Shown: positions 40,530 to 49,050 of the stretch, one piece after another
How positions within the stretch are numbered: the first letter of the stretch is position 1
How the letters are laid out: each line of letters begins with the position of its first letter
Assembly (NCBI RefSeq): GCF_000744655.1
Contig: NZ_JQMJ01000003.1
Span: 1,054,001 to 1,118,000, forward strand
Source: Streptacidiphilus rugosus AM-16
Lineage (GTDB): Bacteria > Actinomycetota > Actinomycetes > Streptomycetales > Streptomycetaceae
Direction of reading: 5' to 3'
Length of the DNA: 64,000 nt
Made by a program: the position numbers and the translations under genes
Notes under the pieces: generated by a model
Told to the model about the DNA's origin: nothing
The model's input: only the letters and a program-made list of their open reading frames with translations
The model's database searches: none

Positions 40530-41057
40530 ATGACCACGATCACCGCTCCTGTACTCCTCGCCCGCCCAGTGGCCCGATCGCCGCTTCGGCTGGCCCTGAC
40601 GCCCGACGGCACCAGGCGCCGACTCGACGGCGCCTGGTGGCCGCACTCCCGCGACCTCTCCGTCGAGCTTCCTCAGCTGATCGAGGAATTGGACCGCAGG
40701 TGGGGGCGCATCAGCCGAGCCTCCATTTACGACACCGCCTGGGCGCAGCGCAGTCACAGCATCGCGACCGGATCGCACGACGTCCGCGTGAACTGGTACG
40801 ACCCTGACCAGGACCCTCACGCGATTGCCCTCTTCTCCTACCGCATCAAGCGGTGGCAACTCCTCGTCATACCGCCGGAGACCGCCTCCTGGCGCGCCGG
40901 CCAGCTCATGACCGCCGCCGCACGCTCCCGTAACCAGCAGAGTGCCCGCGCTCTCTTTGCACACGGACCCCTCGCCCCAGCCCTCGGCACGGGACCATAC
41001 GGGCACGTCCGTATCCGCACGCGGCACGACCGCACCCCCGCCACCCCTGCGCGCTGA
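40530..41057 (+). CDS. DUF5994-type protein, paralogue 4
   Basis: 175 residues; core RRLDGAWWPHSRDLSVELPQ, WAQRSHSIATGSHDVRVNWY, DPDQDPHAIALFSYRIKRW and LLVIPPETASWRAGQLMTAA. The C-terminus is Arg/His-rich. AGAAAGG lies about 8 nt before ATG 40530. It sits downstream of paralogue 3 and the small membrane protein, in the same orientation, with a structured 131-bp gap. Confidence 0.75.
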   Translation: MTTITAPVLLARPVARSPLRLALTPDGTRRRLDGAWWPHSRDLSVELPQLIEELDRRWGRISRASIYDTAWAQRSHSIATGSHDVRVNWYDPDQDPHAIALFSYRIKRWQLLVIPPETASWRAGQLMTAAARSRNQQSARALFAHGPLAPALGTGPYGHVRIRTRHDRTPATPAR

Positions 41058-41090
41058 CCGCGTTCAACATCCCCAATGAGGCGAATGGCC

Positions 41091-41282
41091 ATGACCAGCA
41101 CGTTCGAGGTCTACATCGACAACTCCGGAGAATGGCGCTTCCGCCTGACCGGTCTCCGAGGCGAGACCATCGTCGCAAGCAAGGCCTTCACCTCGCAGCT
41201 CGACTGCCTGGCCGGCGTCGCCGCCATGCAGACCAGCGCCACCGAGGCACAGATCACGGTCCTCGTCCCCTCGGTCTTGTAG
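41091..41282 (+). CDS. DUF1508 (YegP-like) small protein
   Basis: 63 residues matching the DUF1508 strand-helix motif: STFEVYIDNSGEWRFRLTG, GETIVASKAFTSQLDCL and a final strand. E. coli YegP contains two such repeats; this is a single one. Role unknown. ATG 41091 is preferred to 41076/41085 because GAGG then has a 9-nt spacing. Last intact gene of element A. Confidence 0.7.
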   Translation: MTSTFEVYIDNSGEWRFRLTGLRGETIVASKAFTSQLDCLAGVAAMQTSATEAQITVLVPSVL

Positions 41283-41317
41283 TCGGCCGGGCTCGCCGAT
41301 CGACCGAAGCGGCCAGT

Positions 41318-41363
41318 CGCTTCTGAAGCCGTGTGCCTTCAATGTGCCGTGGCGGCAGCCTGA
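41318..41363 (+). pseudogene. C-terminal remnant of an integrase
   Basis: Codes SEAVCLQCAVAAA-stop, against SEAVCPQCALAA-stop at the end of the complete integrase (58714). Similarity continues through non-coding DNA (CTTCTGATGAAGC, GACGATCAAG) up to and into the attachment copy at 41431. The rest of this integrase is gone, replaced upstream by the DUF1508 gene region. Confidence 0.8.
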
Positions 41364-41430
41364 GCGGGTACTTCTGATGAAGCTTCAGCAGGCCCTTTGC
41401 TTGATCCCGACGATCAAGAAAGCGCCCAGC

Positions 41431-41465
41431 TCAGGGCCACATCAGGCAGCACAGCTGGTGCCCGG
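41431..41465. repeat. Internal attachment-site copy between elements
   Basis: TCAGGGCCACATCAGGCAGC and the following ACAGCTGGTGCCCGG match the other two att copies with two differences over 35 bp, in the same orientation. On the minus strand it still encodes GHQLCCLMWP-stop, the end of the target gene product with one Tyr to Cys change. Confidence 0.8.
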
Positions 41466-41523
41466 GCTGCGCGGATCGGATCGGACGGCCGGTCCCTGCT
41501 ACATCTCTAACGAGGTGGAGGCC

Positions 41524-41706
41524 GTGACCGGCCCGATGCCCATTATCAACGCGACCGCCGCGACGCTCCGCACAGCGGTGGAGTCCCTCCTCGACGACCG
41601 CGCGCACGGCGCAGGGATTGCTGCGTAATCGCTGGAGTTCGTCCGCACCCACCACGACGGTCGCCGCACGGCGGCGGCTCTGGCGGGCTTGCAGAGGCGA
41701 GCCGGA
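41524..41706 (+). pseudogene. Degenerate coding fragment
   Basis: GTG 41524 opens a 34-residue frame (INATAATLRTAVESLLDDRA) that reads on past a TAA at 41626 in the same frame as SLEFVRTHHDGRRTAAALAG. The pattern loosely recalls the C-terminal helix of glycosyltransferases but is too short to assign. Probably a remnant. Confidence 0.3.
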
Positions 41707-42399
41707 TCAGGAGCTTGAGGTCGAGTGGGCGGCTGCCGCCTGCTCGACCTCACCCTGGTGTAGCCAGGCGATGACGTCGAGCACCCGCAGGACGGAGATG
41801 TCCTCGCCAATCCCTGCCTTGGCCCGGAGCAGCGCGAGCTGCTCCCGGAAGGCCCCGCCGTCCGCGCGTAGCGCGTCAGCCAGCGAGGACCAGAAGGTGT
41901 GGTCGACCCGAGGCCTCCGGAACAGCTTCTTGACGCGGCTGTCGTAGACCGGGATCAGGTGCGGCCGCTTGCGGGCCATGAGCTTGCCCGCTAGAACGGC
42001 GACGCGGACGCCGTCCGGGCCGGCCCGGACGACCAGCCGTTCCCACAGCTCCCAGGCGGGACCACCCTTCGCCACCAGCGGGTCGCTGCCGGGGTCTTCC
42101 AGTCGGGCGTCGCGGGGGATGGCCGACAGCAGCCGGTTCCAGTGCCCCCCGGGGTCGGCGAGCAGTTCGACCGCCCCGTGCGGGTCCGGCGAGACACTGA
42201 GCATAGTGACGGCGACCAGATCGGTCGCGTCGAACCGGTCCGCAGCCTCCGTGCGGTCCCCGCCACCGCCGAGCCGCTCGAAGTGAGCCCCCGACCAGTA
42301 CAGGTCGCCCCTTGAGCGTCGGTCGGTGAAGTACGACCGCAGCAGTCGCACCGACTCGTTCACGTCCCAGTACACGGCAGGGATGTGAAGCTTCGTCAT
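41707..42399 (-). CDS. Hypothetical protein (DUF6308-like)
   Basis: 230 residues, cytosolic, no catalytic motif recognised. DATDLVAVTMLSVSPDPHGAV and LMARKRPHLIPVYDSRVKKLF (about 135-155), DHTFWSSLADALRADGG and SVLRVLDVIAWLHQGE recall DUF6308 family proteins of actinomycetes, as remembered. ATG 42399 has CAGGTG 6 nt upstream and overlaps the GNAT stop (ATGA). Last gene of a four-gene minus-strand operon. Confidence 0.65.
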   Translation of the reverse strand: MTKLHIPAVYWDVNESVRLLRSYFTDRRSRGDLYWSGAHFERLGGGGDRTEAADRFDATDLVAVTMLSVSPDPHGAVELLADPGGHWNRLLSAIPRDARLEDPGSDPLVAKGGPAWELWERLVVRAGPDGVRVAVLAGKLMARKRPHLIPVYDSRVKKLFRRPRVDHTFWSSLADALRADGGAFREQLALLRAKAGIGEDISVLRVLDVIAWLHQGEVEQAAAAHSTSSS

Positions 42400-42965
42400 C
42401 TGAGCACCTGCGATTCCGGACGCACCACGGCGCGGATCATTGCCACGAGAGCCGGAGAGCCGGGACTCGGGGTCTGTCGGTTGACTGGCACATATCCCCA
42501 ACTTGCGTAGAGAGCTTGGACCTTGCCGTCCCCGGCTTTTGGGTTAACGAGGAGCGTGACGCGGGGCTCGGGGCGTCCGGCCAGCAGGGCATCGTGAAGC
42601 CGCAACGACGCGCCGGTCTTCCGCCAGGCCGGTCTCACACCGAGCTCCTTGAGCGCGAGTGTGGGGACCTGGTCGAAGCCGGGCGGGAGCGGCTCGTCCA
42701 TGCGGGTCCACCAGCGGTTCCCGGCCAGGACGGTGTTGCCGTAGGCGTAGCCAACGGGCTCGACGCCGTCGTAGCCGATCACGGCCTCCCATCCGTCCTC
42801 GGCGGCGTGGCGGTCCAGGCGCTCGGCGAAGGAGTCCGCGCTGTAGTGGGGCAGGTGGATGAGGTCGTGGCGCACGTCCGCGTACATGTCGAGCATGACT
42901 TGCCGGATGCCGGCGAGGCCGGTGTAGCGCTCGACCTGGATGCGGGACGCGGCGGCGGTGCTCAT
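42396..42965 (-). CDS. GNAT-family N-acetyltransferase
   Basis: 189-residue GNAT. Strand/helix pattern VERYTGLAGIRQVMLDMYAD, WEAVIGYDGVEPVGYAYGNT, LALKELGVRPAWRKTGASLR (acetyl-CoA loop, a variant of RxxGxG/A) and LLVNPKAGDGKVQALYASWG. ATG 42965 is chosen for AAGGA 5 nt upstream; ATG 42980, directly after the methyltransferase stop, is the alternative. Substrate unknown. Confidence 0.8.
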   Translation of the reverse strand: MSTAAASRIQVERYTGLAGIRQVMLDMYADVRHDLIHLPHYSADSFAERLDRHAAEDGWEAVIGYDGVEPVGYAYGNTVLAGNRWWTRMDEPLPPGFDQVPTLALKELGVRPAWRKTGASLRLHDALLAGRPEPRVTLLVNPKAGDGKVQALYASWGYVPVNRQTPSPGSPALVAMIRAVVRPESQVLR

Positions 42966-42981
42966 GCTGTCCTTCCGCATG

Positions 42982-43800
42982 TCACTTCCGGCCCACGAGG
43001 ATGCCGCCAAGGCACGTGATCCGGAACGAACCCTGCTCGACGATCTCCGCCTCGACCAACTCTCGTGCCCTCGTGAGTGTGGAGGCGAAGGGCACGCCGA
43101 GCTGGTCAGCCCAAGCCTCATAGGACGCAAGGTGGGCCACCACTGGTTCGGCATCTGTGACCTTGATCGTGCCTGGTAGCTCCATAACCCGGATGTCCAC
43201 GAGGCCGCGGCCGAGCAGCTCCGGTGCCTTCTCCAGCGAGAAGCGGGAGCTGAGGGACACCCGAGACGGGCCTTCGGTGATGCCGAGTACATCAGCGGCG
43301 GCTTGCTTCCAGAGCTGGTCGAGTTCCTGCTTGTCGGTGTCGCTGTTGGTGGAGGCGATCACGAGTCCGCCGGGTTTGAGGACGCGGGCGAGCTCGCTGA
43401 TGGCGGTCGGGATGTCGGGCACGTGGTAGAGCATGTGCATCGCCAGAACGGCGTCCACAGAGGCGTCGGCGATGGGGAGTGCCTGGGCGTCGGCGACCAC
43501 GACGGGGCGTGGGACGTCGGCGAGGATGCCGGCGGAGATGTCCGTCCCGATGACGTGGAGGTCGGGCCGGTCGCGGTGGAGGCGGGTGACGAACTTGCCG
43601 TTGCCGCAGCCGATGTCGAGGACGGTGCCTGTGATCTCGGTGAGTTGCTCGACGGCGATGCCGGGCAGGTCGTAGCGCGGCTGCTGCCACTGGTAGATCG
43701 ACTGCCGTGCGGCCAGGTGCCGGTCGTCGGCGTATGCGCTGGTGGCCAGGCGGGCCTTGTCGGTCACGGCGGCGTCCTGCTGTGCGGTGTTGCTCGTCAC
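42982..43800 (-). CDS. Class I SAM-dependent methyltransferase
   Basis: 272-residue UbiE-like methyltransferase: VLDIGCGNGKFVTRLHRDRP (motif I, about 60), VIGTDISAGILADVP (motif II), ADAQALPIADASVDAVLAMH (motif III/IV) and ARVLKPGGLVIASTNSD (motif post-III). GTG 43800 overlaps the stop of the upstream XRE gene (GTGA). Together with the GNAT and the DUF6308 gene it may act on one small-molecule or peptide substrate. Confidence 0.85.
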   Translation of the reverse strand: MTSNTAQQDAAVTDKARLATSAYADDRHLAARQSIYQWQQPRYDLPGIAVEQLTEITGTVLDIGCGNGKFVTRLHRDRPDLHVIGTDISAGILADVPRPVVVADAQALPIADASVDAVLAMHMLYHVPDIPTAISELARVLKPGGLVIASTNSDTDKQELDQLWKQAAADVLGITEGPSRVSLSSRFSLEKAPELLGRGLVDIRVMELPGTIKVTDAEPVVAHLASYEAWADQLGVPFASTLTRARELVEAEIVEQGSFRITCLGGILVGRK

Positions 43801-45095
43801 GTGCTTGGCTCCGAGGTGGTCGTGAGGGCAGGGCGAGAGCAGGCTTCCTGGACATTCTTACGGAGGCTCAGGAGCGCGGGCGATCCAGCGAAGGGCTGCG
43901 AGGCAAGGCTGCTGTTCAAGGCCTGGAGGCGCTTGGCGATGCTGGCGGTGAGACGCTCTGGTCCGGCCTGCATCACGACGTTGAGCGCTTCCTGCGCGCC
44001 ATCGGTGTCTCGGCTGGCGAGGTGCGCGTTGGCGAGGTCGAGGTGGGCGGCAAGCAGGTCACCGGACGATTGGTCGGCCTCTGGAGCCGCTTGGTAGAGA
44101 GCGATGGCCAGATGCGATGCCTCGATCGCTTGGGGTACCCAGCGCGTGCTGTCGAGAGCGAGCAGCGCGGTGCCGGCGTACGCCCACTGCTTGGCCTCGG
44201 GGAAGTCGAAGACGCCGGGCAGATCCACGACTGCCGAGCCGGTGCGGGCCTCAGCGGCGGACTCGATGGCGCGGAGGGTTCCGGCCTGGTCGCCGACCGC
44301 GGCAGAGGCGCGGGCTTCGAGGCTGAGGAGGCGGGCGCCGATGGTGCCGCCGTCGCTGTACGGCATTCCTGCTCGGGCGAGGTCGGCGGCCCGGGCATAG
44401 TCGCGCTGCCAGTAGGCGATCAGTGACTGGATGGAGCGGACCCAGGCGCGTAGCCCGTTGTGGCCGGCGTGTTCGCCGCAGAGCCAGGAGGTGCGAGCGT
44501 GAGTGGCGGCGACGGCGTAGTGGCCGAGGTCGAGGGCGATGTGGGTGGCGAGTCCGCTGAGGCGGCCTGCGGCGAGGTAGAGCCGGATGGTCTGCTGCGG
44601 GTGCTGGCGGCCCTGGAGCAGGTCGAAGACGCCGCGTCGCAGGGCGCTGATCTCGTGGATCAGGTCGGGGACCGGCTTGCTGACGTACTCCACCGCGAGG
44701 CGGGCGATGTCCGCCTCCAACTGCTCCAGCAGGATGTCATCGACATTGGTGCTGCTCGCGAACCGCAGGAACAGCGCTGATTCGGCGGAGTCGGTCGCGA
44801 TGGCGGCGACCATGTCCCGTGGGCTCGCGGGTCGCCGAGCTTCGGGTAACTGCATGGGAACGGCGATAGGTCGGGCTGCCTCGGTGTCCGTTCCGTCGAG
44901 TAGTTCAGCGAGTTGATCGACGGTGACGTCGAGAGTCCCGGCCAGCTTGGGGCGCATCCACGGTTGGGGCGCGGCATGGCCGCTCTCCCACCGCCCGACG
45001 GTGGTCCGGTCGACCTCCATTGCCTCGGCCAGCGACTCCTGGGTGTGTCCGACCGCCTTGCGGCGCTCGATGAGCCTGGGCCTCCTGGTCGCCAT
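43797..45095 (-). CDS. XRE-family regulator with TPR-like C-terminus
   Basis: 432 residues. An N-terminal XRE helix-turn-helix (RRKAVGHTQESLAEAMEVDRTTVGRWESG, split as HTQESLAEAM / VDRTTVGRWE) is followed by about 300 residues of alpha-solenoid repeats (ATHIALDLGHYAVAATHART, ARAADLARAGMPY, AHLDLANAHLAS) like those of signal-responsive regulators. ATG 45095 is set by GAGGAGG 7 nt upstream. First gene of the minus-strand operon, diverging from the HATPase gene with 209 bp between. Confidence 0.85.
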   Translation of the reverse strand: MATRRPRLIERRKAVGHTQESLAEAMEVDRTTVGRWESGHAAPQPWMRPKLAGTLDVTVDQLAELLDGTDTEAARPIAVPMQLPEARRPASPRDMVAAIATDSAESALFLRFASSTNVDDILLEQLEADIARLAVEYVSKPVPDLIHEISALRRGVFDLLQGRQHPQQTIRLYLAAGRLSGLATHIALDLGHYAVAATHARTSWLCGEHAGHNGLRAWVRSIQSLIAYWQRDYARAADLARAGMPYSDGGTIGARLLSLEARASAAVGDQAGTLRAIESAAEARTGSAVVDLPGVFDFPEAKQWAYAGTALLALDSTRWVPQAIEASHLAIALYQAAPEADQSSGDLLAAHLDLANAHLASRDTDGAQEALNVVMQAGPERLTASIAKRLQALNSSLASQPFAGSPALLSLRKNVQEACSRPALTTTSEPST

Positions 45096-45304
45096 GCACG
45101 TCCTCCTCGGCGAGCTAGGTTCGCCTGGAGCGCGACGTCCCAGCTCAGCGGTCGGTTTGCAGCACGGATGCGTCCTGTGCGCATCAATTCTGCCGTGGTT
45201 CTTCGCGCTTGAGCGCGGTTTGGTGAAGACACCCCGGGAGCGCCCGGAGCGAGAGAAGGCCGGCGGAAGTCGGTGCACGCTCCTCCTCGAAAGGCCAGCC
45301 AGCC

Positions 45305-45799
45305 ATGTCCGTTCTTGCCCCTCCGCCGAGCCAGCTCGGTCCGGGCTTCCGCGTGGAGCCCGCCGCAGACGCGGTGTCCGCTGCACGCCGGGTGATCTCG
45401 GACCTGGTGATCGAGCGGGAGCTGCCGCTGACCGATGCCGCCCGCCGAGACGTGGCCCTGCTCTCGGCGGAGGTCATCACCAACGCCGCCCGGCACACGG
45501 GTGCTGCCTGCGTGGTGCTGGTCCTGTGGACGGGTGAGCGCCTGCGCGTCGAGGTCACCGACACCGACCCCGAACTGCCCACACCGAGGGGCTTCGACCC
45601 CACCGTGCCGCACGGTCGCGGTCTGCTCCTGGTGGCGGCCCTCGCCGCCGACTGGGGAGCCGAACCCGACCCCGCCGGCAAGCGGGTCTGGTTCGAGGTC
45701 GGCCCAGACTCGCGCCTCGACGGCGAGGAACGGCTCACCGCACTCGTGCGCGTGGCCGCGCCGATGGCCGCCGGCTTCACCCCGAAAGGCAGCACCTGA
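45305..45799 (+). CDS. RsbW-like ATP-binding protein (anti-sigma/HATPase)
   Basis: 164-residue stand-alone GHKL ATPase domain of the kind used as anti-sigma factor kinases. LLSAEVITNAARHTG (N box, about 55-69), VEVTDTDPELPTPR (G1 box) and GRGLLLVAALAADWG (G2 box). No sigma gene is nearby; the SpoIIE-type phosphatase of element A could be a functional counterpart. A hairpin after the stop (45808-45834) may terminate its transcript. Confidence 0.82.
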   Translation: MSVLAPPPSQLGPGFRVEPAADAVSAARRVISDLVIERELPLTDAARRDVALLSAEVITNAARHTGAACVVLVLWTGERLRVEVTDTDPELPTPRGFDPTVPHGRGLLLVAALAADWGAEPDPAGKRVWFEVGPDSRLDGEERLTALVRVAAPMAAGFTPKGST

Positions 45800-45807
45800 C
45801 CCCAGCT

Positions 45808-45834
45808 CCTGGCCCGGTCGCGACGCGGGCCAGG
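45808..45834. terminator. Hairpin terminator candidate
   Basis: CCTGGCCCG / CGGGCCAGG, perfect 9-bp arms around a 9-nt loop, 9 nt after the HATPase stop. No T tract, so it may be a processing or rho-dependent end. Confidence 0.45.
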
Positions 45835-45975
45835 GAATGGAGCCCGGCCCCGGCCTGGGTTCCCGCACCACGCGGTGGCTCCCGGTTTCACGCTCCCCCG
45901 CGACGGGGCCGCCGCACACAACCCGATGGACCAGGCAACCGGCCCGGTCCGCACTTCTCACGCAGGAGGTCTGCG

Positions 45976-46119
45976 ATGCACGAGCACCTCACCAGCGCCA
46001 CCGAGCAGGAGAACGACGGCCTGCTCATCGCCCGCACCAAGGTCGCCGCCGCCCGCTCGCGTGCGGCCATGCAGGAGTCCGACGGCGGCTCCACCGGCGT
46101 CAGCGACAGCAACGACTGA
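45976..46119 (+). CDS. 47-residue peptide gene, possible RiPP precursor
   Basis: ATG 45976 with a near-ideal AGGAGGT 6 nt upstream opens MHEHLTSATEQENDG..., followed by a helical LLIARTKVAAARSRAAMQ. It ends in a Ser/Gly/Asp-rich tail, SDGGSTGVSDSND. Acidic leader-like N-terminus, helical middle and polar small-residue C-terminus fit a peptide precursor. It lies 11 bp before a JmjC oxygenase gene in the same orientation, consistent with modification by that enzyme. No homologue comes to mind; a regulatory peptide is the alternative. Confidence 0.6.
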   Translation: MHEHLTSATEQENDGLLIARTKVAAARSRAAMQESDGGSTGVSDSND

Positions 46120-46130
46120 CGGCTGATCCG

Positions 46131-47318
46131 ATGACCACCGAGCCCTTCTCGGTGGCCCAACGCCTGGGCGGGGACGACTTCCTCGCCCAGGCGTTCGGCC
46201 GCACCTACCTGGTCGCACGCGGCGAAGCCGCGTCCGTCGCCGGGCTGATCAGCTGGGACGACCTGAACTCGATCCTGGCCCGGCACCGGCTCGACGCCCC
46301 ACGGTTCCGCCTCGCCGCCGACGGCGAACCCGTCCCCAGCTACCGCTACACCCAGCCCGTCGTCACCCGCCGAAGCACCGTCTGGCAGCGCCTCCAGCCC
46401 GACGCCCTGCACCAGCAACTGGCCGCCGGAGCAACTCTGGTACTGGACGCCGTCGATGAGCTCCACCCTGGCCTGCATCACCTCGCCGCCCAGCTGGAGC
46501 GCTGGCTGCGTACCTCCTGCCAGATCAACCTCTATGCCTCCTGGACCGGCACCGAGGGCTTCGGTACCCACTGGGACGACCACGACGTGGTCGTCGTCCA
46601 GCTCGACGGCGCCAAGCGCTGGCGTCTGTACGGCCCCACCCGCACCGCCCCCATGCACCGCGACGTCGAGGCACCCGAGCCCCCGCCAAGCGAACCGGTC
46701 GCGGACCTGGTCCTGGCCGCCGGAGACGTCCTCTACCTGCCGCGCGGCTGGTGGCACGCGGTGGCTGCGTCCGAGGGTCAGCACTCCCTCCACGTCACCT
46801 GTGGCCTGCAGTCCCACAGCGGCGCCGATCTGATCACCTGGCTGTCCGAGACGCTGCGCGCCCACGAGGGAGTCCGCGCCGAGGTGCCACGACTTGCCGG
46901 TGACGCCGACCAACGCGCCTTCGTCGACGAGCTGCGCAAGCTGCTCCTGGAGGAGCTGGACAGCCCCGACCTCGTCGCCCGCTTCGCAGCAGCCCGGGAT
47001 GCGACGGAGTCCCCACGACTCGCCCCCTCTCTTCCCTTCGTCAATGGCGTCCCGCCACAGCCGGACCTGTTGGTCCGCTTGCTGCCCTCGCGCCCGGCTC
47101 TGTCCACGGACAGCGATGGGAATGTCCACCTGGTCGCCGGGGGAGAGGACTGGACGTTGGCTGCCCCCGTGCTGCCGCTCCTGGAGCAACTCGCCGACGG
47201 CGGTCAGCACCGCCTTGCTCTTCTGGCCGACCGCGCAGGCCTCACCCTCACCCAGGCGGCCTCCGTGGTCACCGAGCTGGTCAACGGCAACGCCGCCGCC
47301 CTCGGGGGTAACCGGTGA
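46131..47318 (+). CDS. JmjC/cupin-like Fe(II)/2-oxoglutarate oxygenase
   Basis: 395 residues, resembling ribosomal-oxygenase-type JmjC proteins (YcfD/NO66). The metal motif is HxD in GFGTHWDDHDVVVVQLDGAK (about 143-162), with the distal His in LPRGWWHAVAAS (about 206). KRWRLYG follows the first motif as in the family. The C-terminal 150 residues form a helical winged domain (LLRKLLLEEL-like; LALLADRAGLTLTQAASVV). It would hydroxylate a side chain of a peptide or protein; the adjacent 47-residue peptide is the obvious candidate. The stop overlaps the next gene's GTG start (GTGA). Confidence 0.82.
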   Translation: MTTEPFSVAQRLGGDDFLAQAFGRTYLVARGEAASVAGLISWDDLNSILARHRLDAPRFRLAADGEPVPSYRYTQPVVTRRSTVWQRLQPDALHQQLAAGATLVLDAVDELHPGLHHLAAQLERWLRTSCQINLYASWTGTEGFGTHWDDHDVVVVQLDGAKRWRLYGPTRTAPMHRDVEAPEPPPSEPVADLVLAAGDVLYLPRGWWHAVAASEGQHSLHVTCGLQSHSGADLITWLSETLRAHEGVRAEVPRLAGDADQRAFVDELRKLLLEELDSPDLVARFAAARDATESPRLAPSLPFVNGVPPQPDLLVRLLPSRPALSTDSDGNVHLVAGGEDWTLAAPVLPLLEQLADGGQHRLALLADRAGLTLTQAASVVTELVNGNAAALGGNR

Positions 47319-48210
47319 GAACCCGCATGGGGCTGGGCACCTACCGCTGCCCGACGTCCGCCGGGCCGCCGCGATGGCGGCCCGGTGCGGCGCCGACTGG
47401 CTCGACACCGCCCCCAACTACGCCGCAGGCCAGGCCGAGACAGCCCTCGCTCCCGTCCTCGCCCGGCACTCCCGTGTCCAGGTCTCTACCAAGGTCGGCT
47501 TCATCGCCGAAACCGACCGGCCCGCCGCCGTCGCGGCCGGCGTCCTCACTGAGGCAGAAGCCACGGAAGGTCACAGCCTCAAGCCCGAGTACCTGCGCTG
47601 GCAGATCGCGCGCAGCCGCCACCACCTGGGCCGGATGCCCGACCTCGTCTTCCTCCACAACCCCGAGCACCACTGCCCATCCGAGCACGTCAACGAGCTG
47701 CTGTACACGGCGTTCACCGTGCTGGAGGAAGCCTGCGCCGACGGCCAACTGCGTGCCTACGGCATCGCCACCTGGAGCGGCTTCAGCAGCGGCCTGTTCG
47801 ACATCCCCACTCTCCTGGGCGCCGCCTTTCGCGCCGGAGGAGCCGACCACCGACTGCGCGCCGTCCAATTCCCGCTCTCCATCGTGCGCCTCGCCCCCAT
47901 AGCCCAAGTGCTCGAAGGACGCGGCGTCCTCGCGGACGCCCGAGCAGCGGGCCTGGCGGTCTTCGCCTCCGCGCCGCTGCACGGCGGCCAGGTCCCCGAG
48001 CTGTTCACCCCGGAACTCATCGACCTGATCGCGCCGGGAAGCACCCCGGCCCAAGCAGCGCTCGCCCTGGTTGGGTCAGCGCCGGGCGTGCGCCGGGTCC
48101 TCATCAGCACCGGTAGCCAGGAACACTGGAATCAGGCCGTAACCGCGCTCGACGGCCCTGTGTTGAGCAGGGACCAACTCCAGAGGATCACGGATGTACT
48201 CGGAACCTGA
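47315..48210 (+). pseudogene. Aldo/keto reductase, frameshifted
   Basis: GTG 47315 reads MRTRMGLGTYRCP in one frame, but the conserved continuation (DVRRAAAMAARCGADWLDTA) is in the -1 frame. Losing one C from a C-run at 47350-47352 would explain this. Downstream the protein is intact for 280 residues: DTAPNYAAGQAE (catalytic Tyr), VSTKVGFIAE (Lys), LVFLHNPEH (His) and VRRVLISTGS. It is either a real inactivating deletion, a programmed -1 frameshift, or a sequencing error. It overlaps both neighbours, so it is part of the JmjC operon. Confidence 0.7.
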
Positions 48211-49048
48211 CCCCGCAACCGCCGACCGTATGCGCAAAGCCCACGCCAACGCCACGCGGGCCTTCAGAGCCCGCGTCGTAGGCGAGGGCGAATCATGGGG
48301 CTGGCGCGGACGCACCCTCAGCAGGCGCGTCACCACCGAGGACGGTGAGCGCTGGCTCCGCCTGGTCTCGGCGCCGGCCGACAGGGCAGGCGGCAAGCTC
48401 TGGGAGGGCCCCACCGAGGCAGAACTCGCGGTGCCCGCGAGCGTCCCCCGCCCTCGATTGCGTGCCTCCTCCAGCTGGACGGACGACGAGGACGCCTACC
48501 TGGCCGAGCTCTACGACGTGGTCACCGACACGACGATCACCACGGACAGCCCCGTCCTGCGCTCTGCTCCGCGCCTCTCGGGACAGTGGTGGCTCGGGCT
48601 GGTGATCGCGCTCGACGCGGTCGGTGACGTCCCCACCACCCGAGTCGCCCTGCGACAGGAGTACCTGGAGCGGGCCATGCCGGAGTACCTGGGCTTCACG
48701 CCCAGCCAGGACGGAGTCGTCTGGGCCACGGCTCACGGTGACCTGCACTGGGCCAACCTCACCGCGCCAGGACTTCACGTGCTCGACTGGGAGGGATGGG
48801 GCCTGGCACCAGCAGGCTACGACGCTGCCATGCTCCACAGCTACAGCCTCCTGGTGCCCGACGTCGCGGCGGCCGTCCGGCACCACCTGTCCGACCAGCT
48901 CAACACGCCCTCGGGCCGCTTCGCCGAACTCGCGGTGATCACCCAGCTCCTGCAGACCAACAGCCGAGGTGACAACCTCGACCTCGCCGAGCCCCTCCGG
49001 GCCCGGCTGGCGATCCTGCGAAAGGAAGAGGATGTCGCGCTGGGGTAA
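48194..49048 (+). CDS. Kinase-fold (aminoglycoside phosphotransferase-like) protein
   Basis: 284 residues with the APH/choline-kinase C-lobe: TAHGDLHWANLTAPG (Brenner motif HGDxxxxN, about 178-192) and LHVLDWEGWGLAPAGYD (metal Asp). The N-lobe is recognisable but divergent; no clear lysine loop was seen. It probably phosphorylates a small molecule or modified peptide. It overlaps the aldo/keto reductase frame by 17 bp. Confidence 0.75.
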   Translation: MYSEPDPATADRMRKAHANATRAFRARVVGEGESWGWRGRTLSRRVTTEDGERWLRLVSAPADRAGGKLWEGPTEAELAVPASVPRPRLRASSSWTDDEDAYLAELYDVVTDTTITTDSPVLRSAPRLSGQWWLGLVIALDAVGDVPTTRVALRQEYLERAMPEYLGFTPSQDGVVWATAHGDLHWANLTAPGLHVLDWEGWGLAPAGYDAAMLHSYSLLVPDVAAAVRHHLSDQLNTPSGRFAELAVITQLLQTNSRGDNLDLAEPLRARLAILRKEEDVALG

Positions 49049-49050
49049 CC

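Larger units (their letters stand above)
33967..41465. mobile_element. Element A (cargo element with deleted integrase)
   Basis: Bounded by attL and the internal attachment copy at 41431. It holds four DUF5994-type genes, a SpoIIE-type phosphatase, a pyrophosphatase, an SPFH protein, small proteins and only the last codons of an integrase (41318-41363). The spacing integrase-stop to att is 67 bp here and 66 bp in element B, showing a common origin. Immobile alone unless element B's integrase acts on it. Confidence 0.65.
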
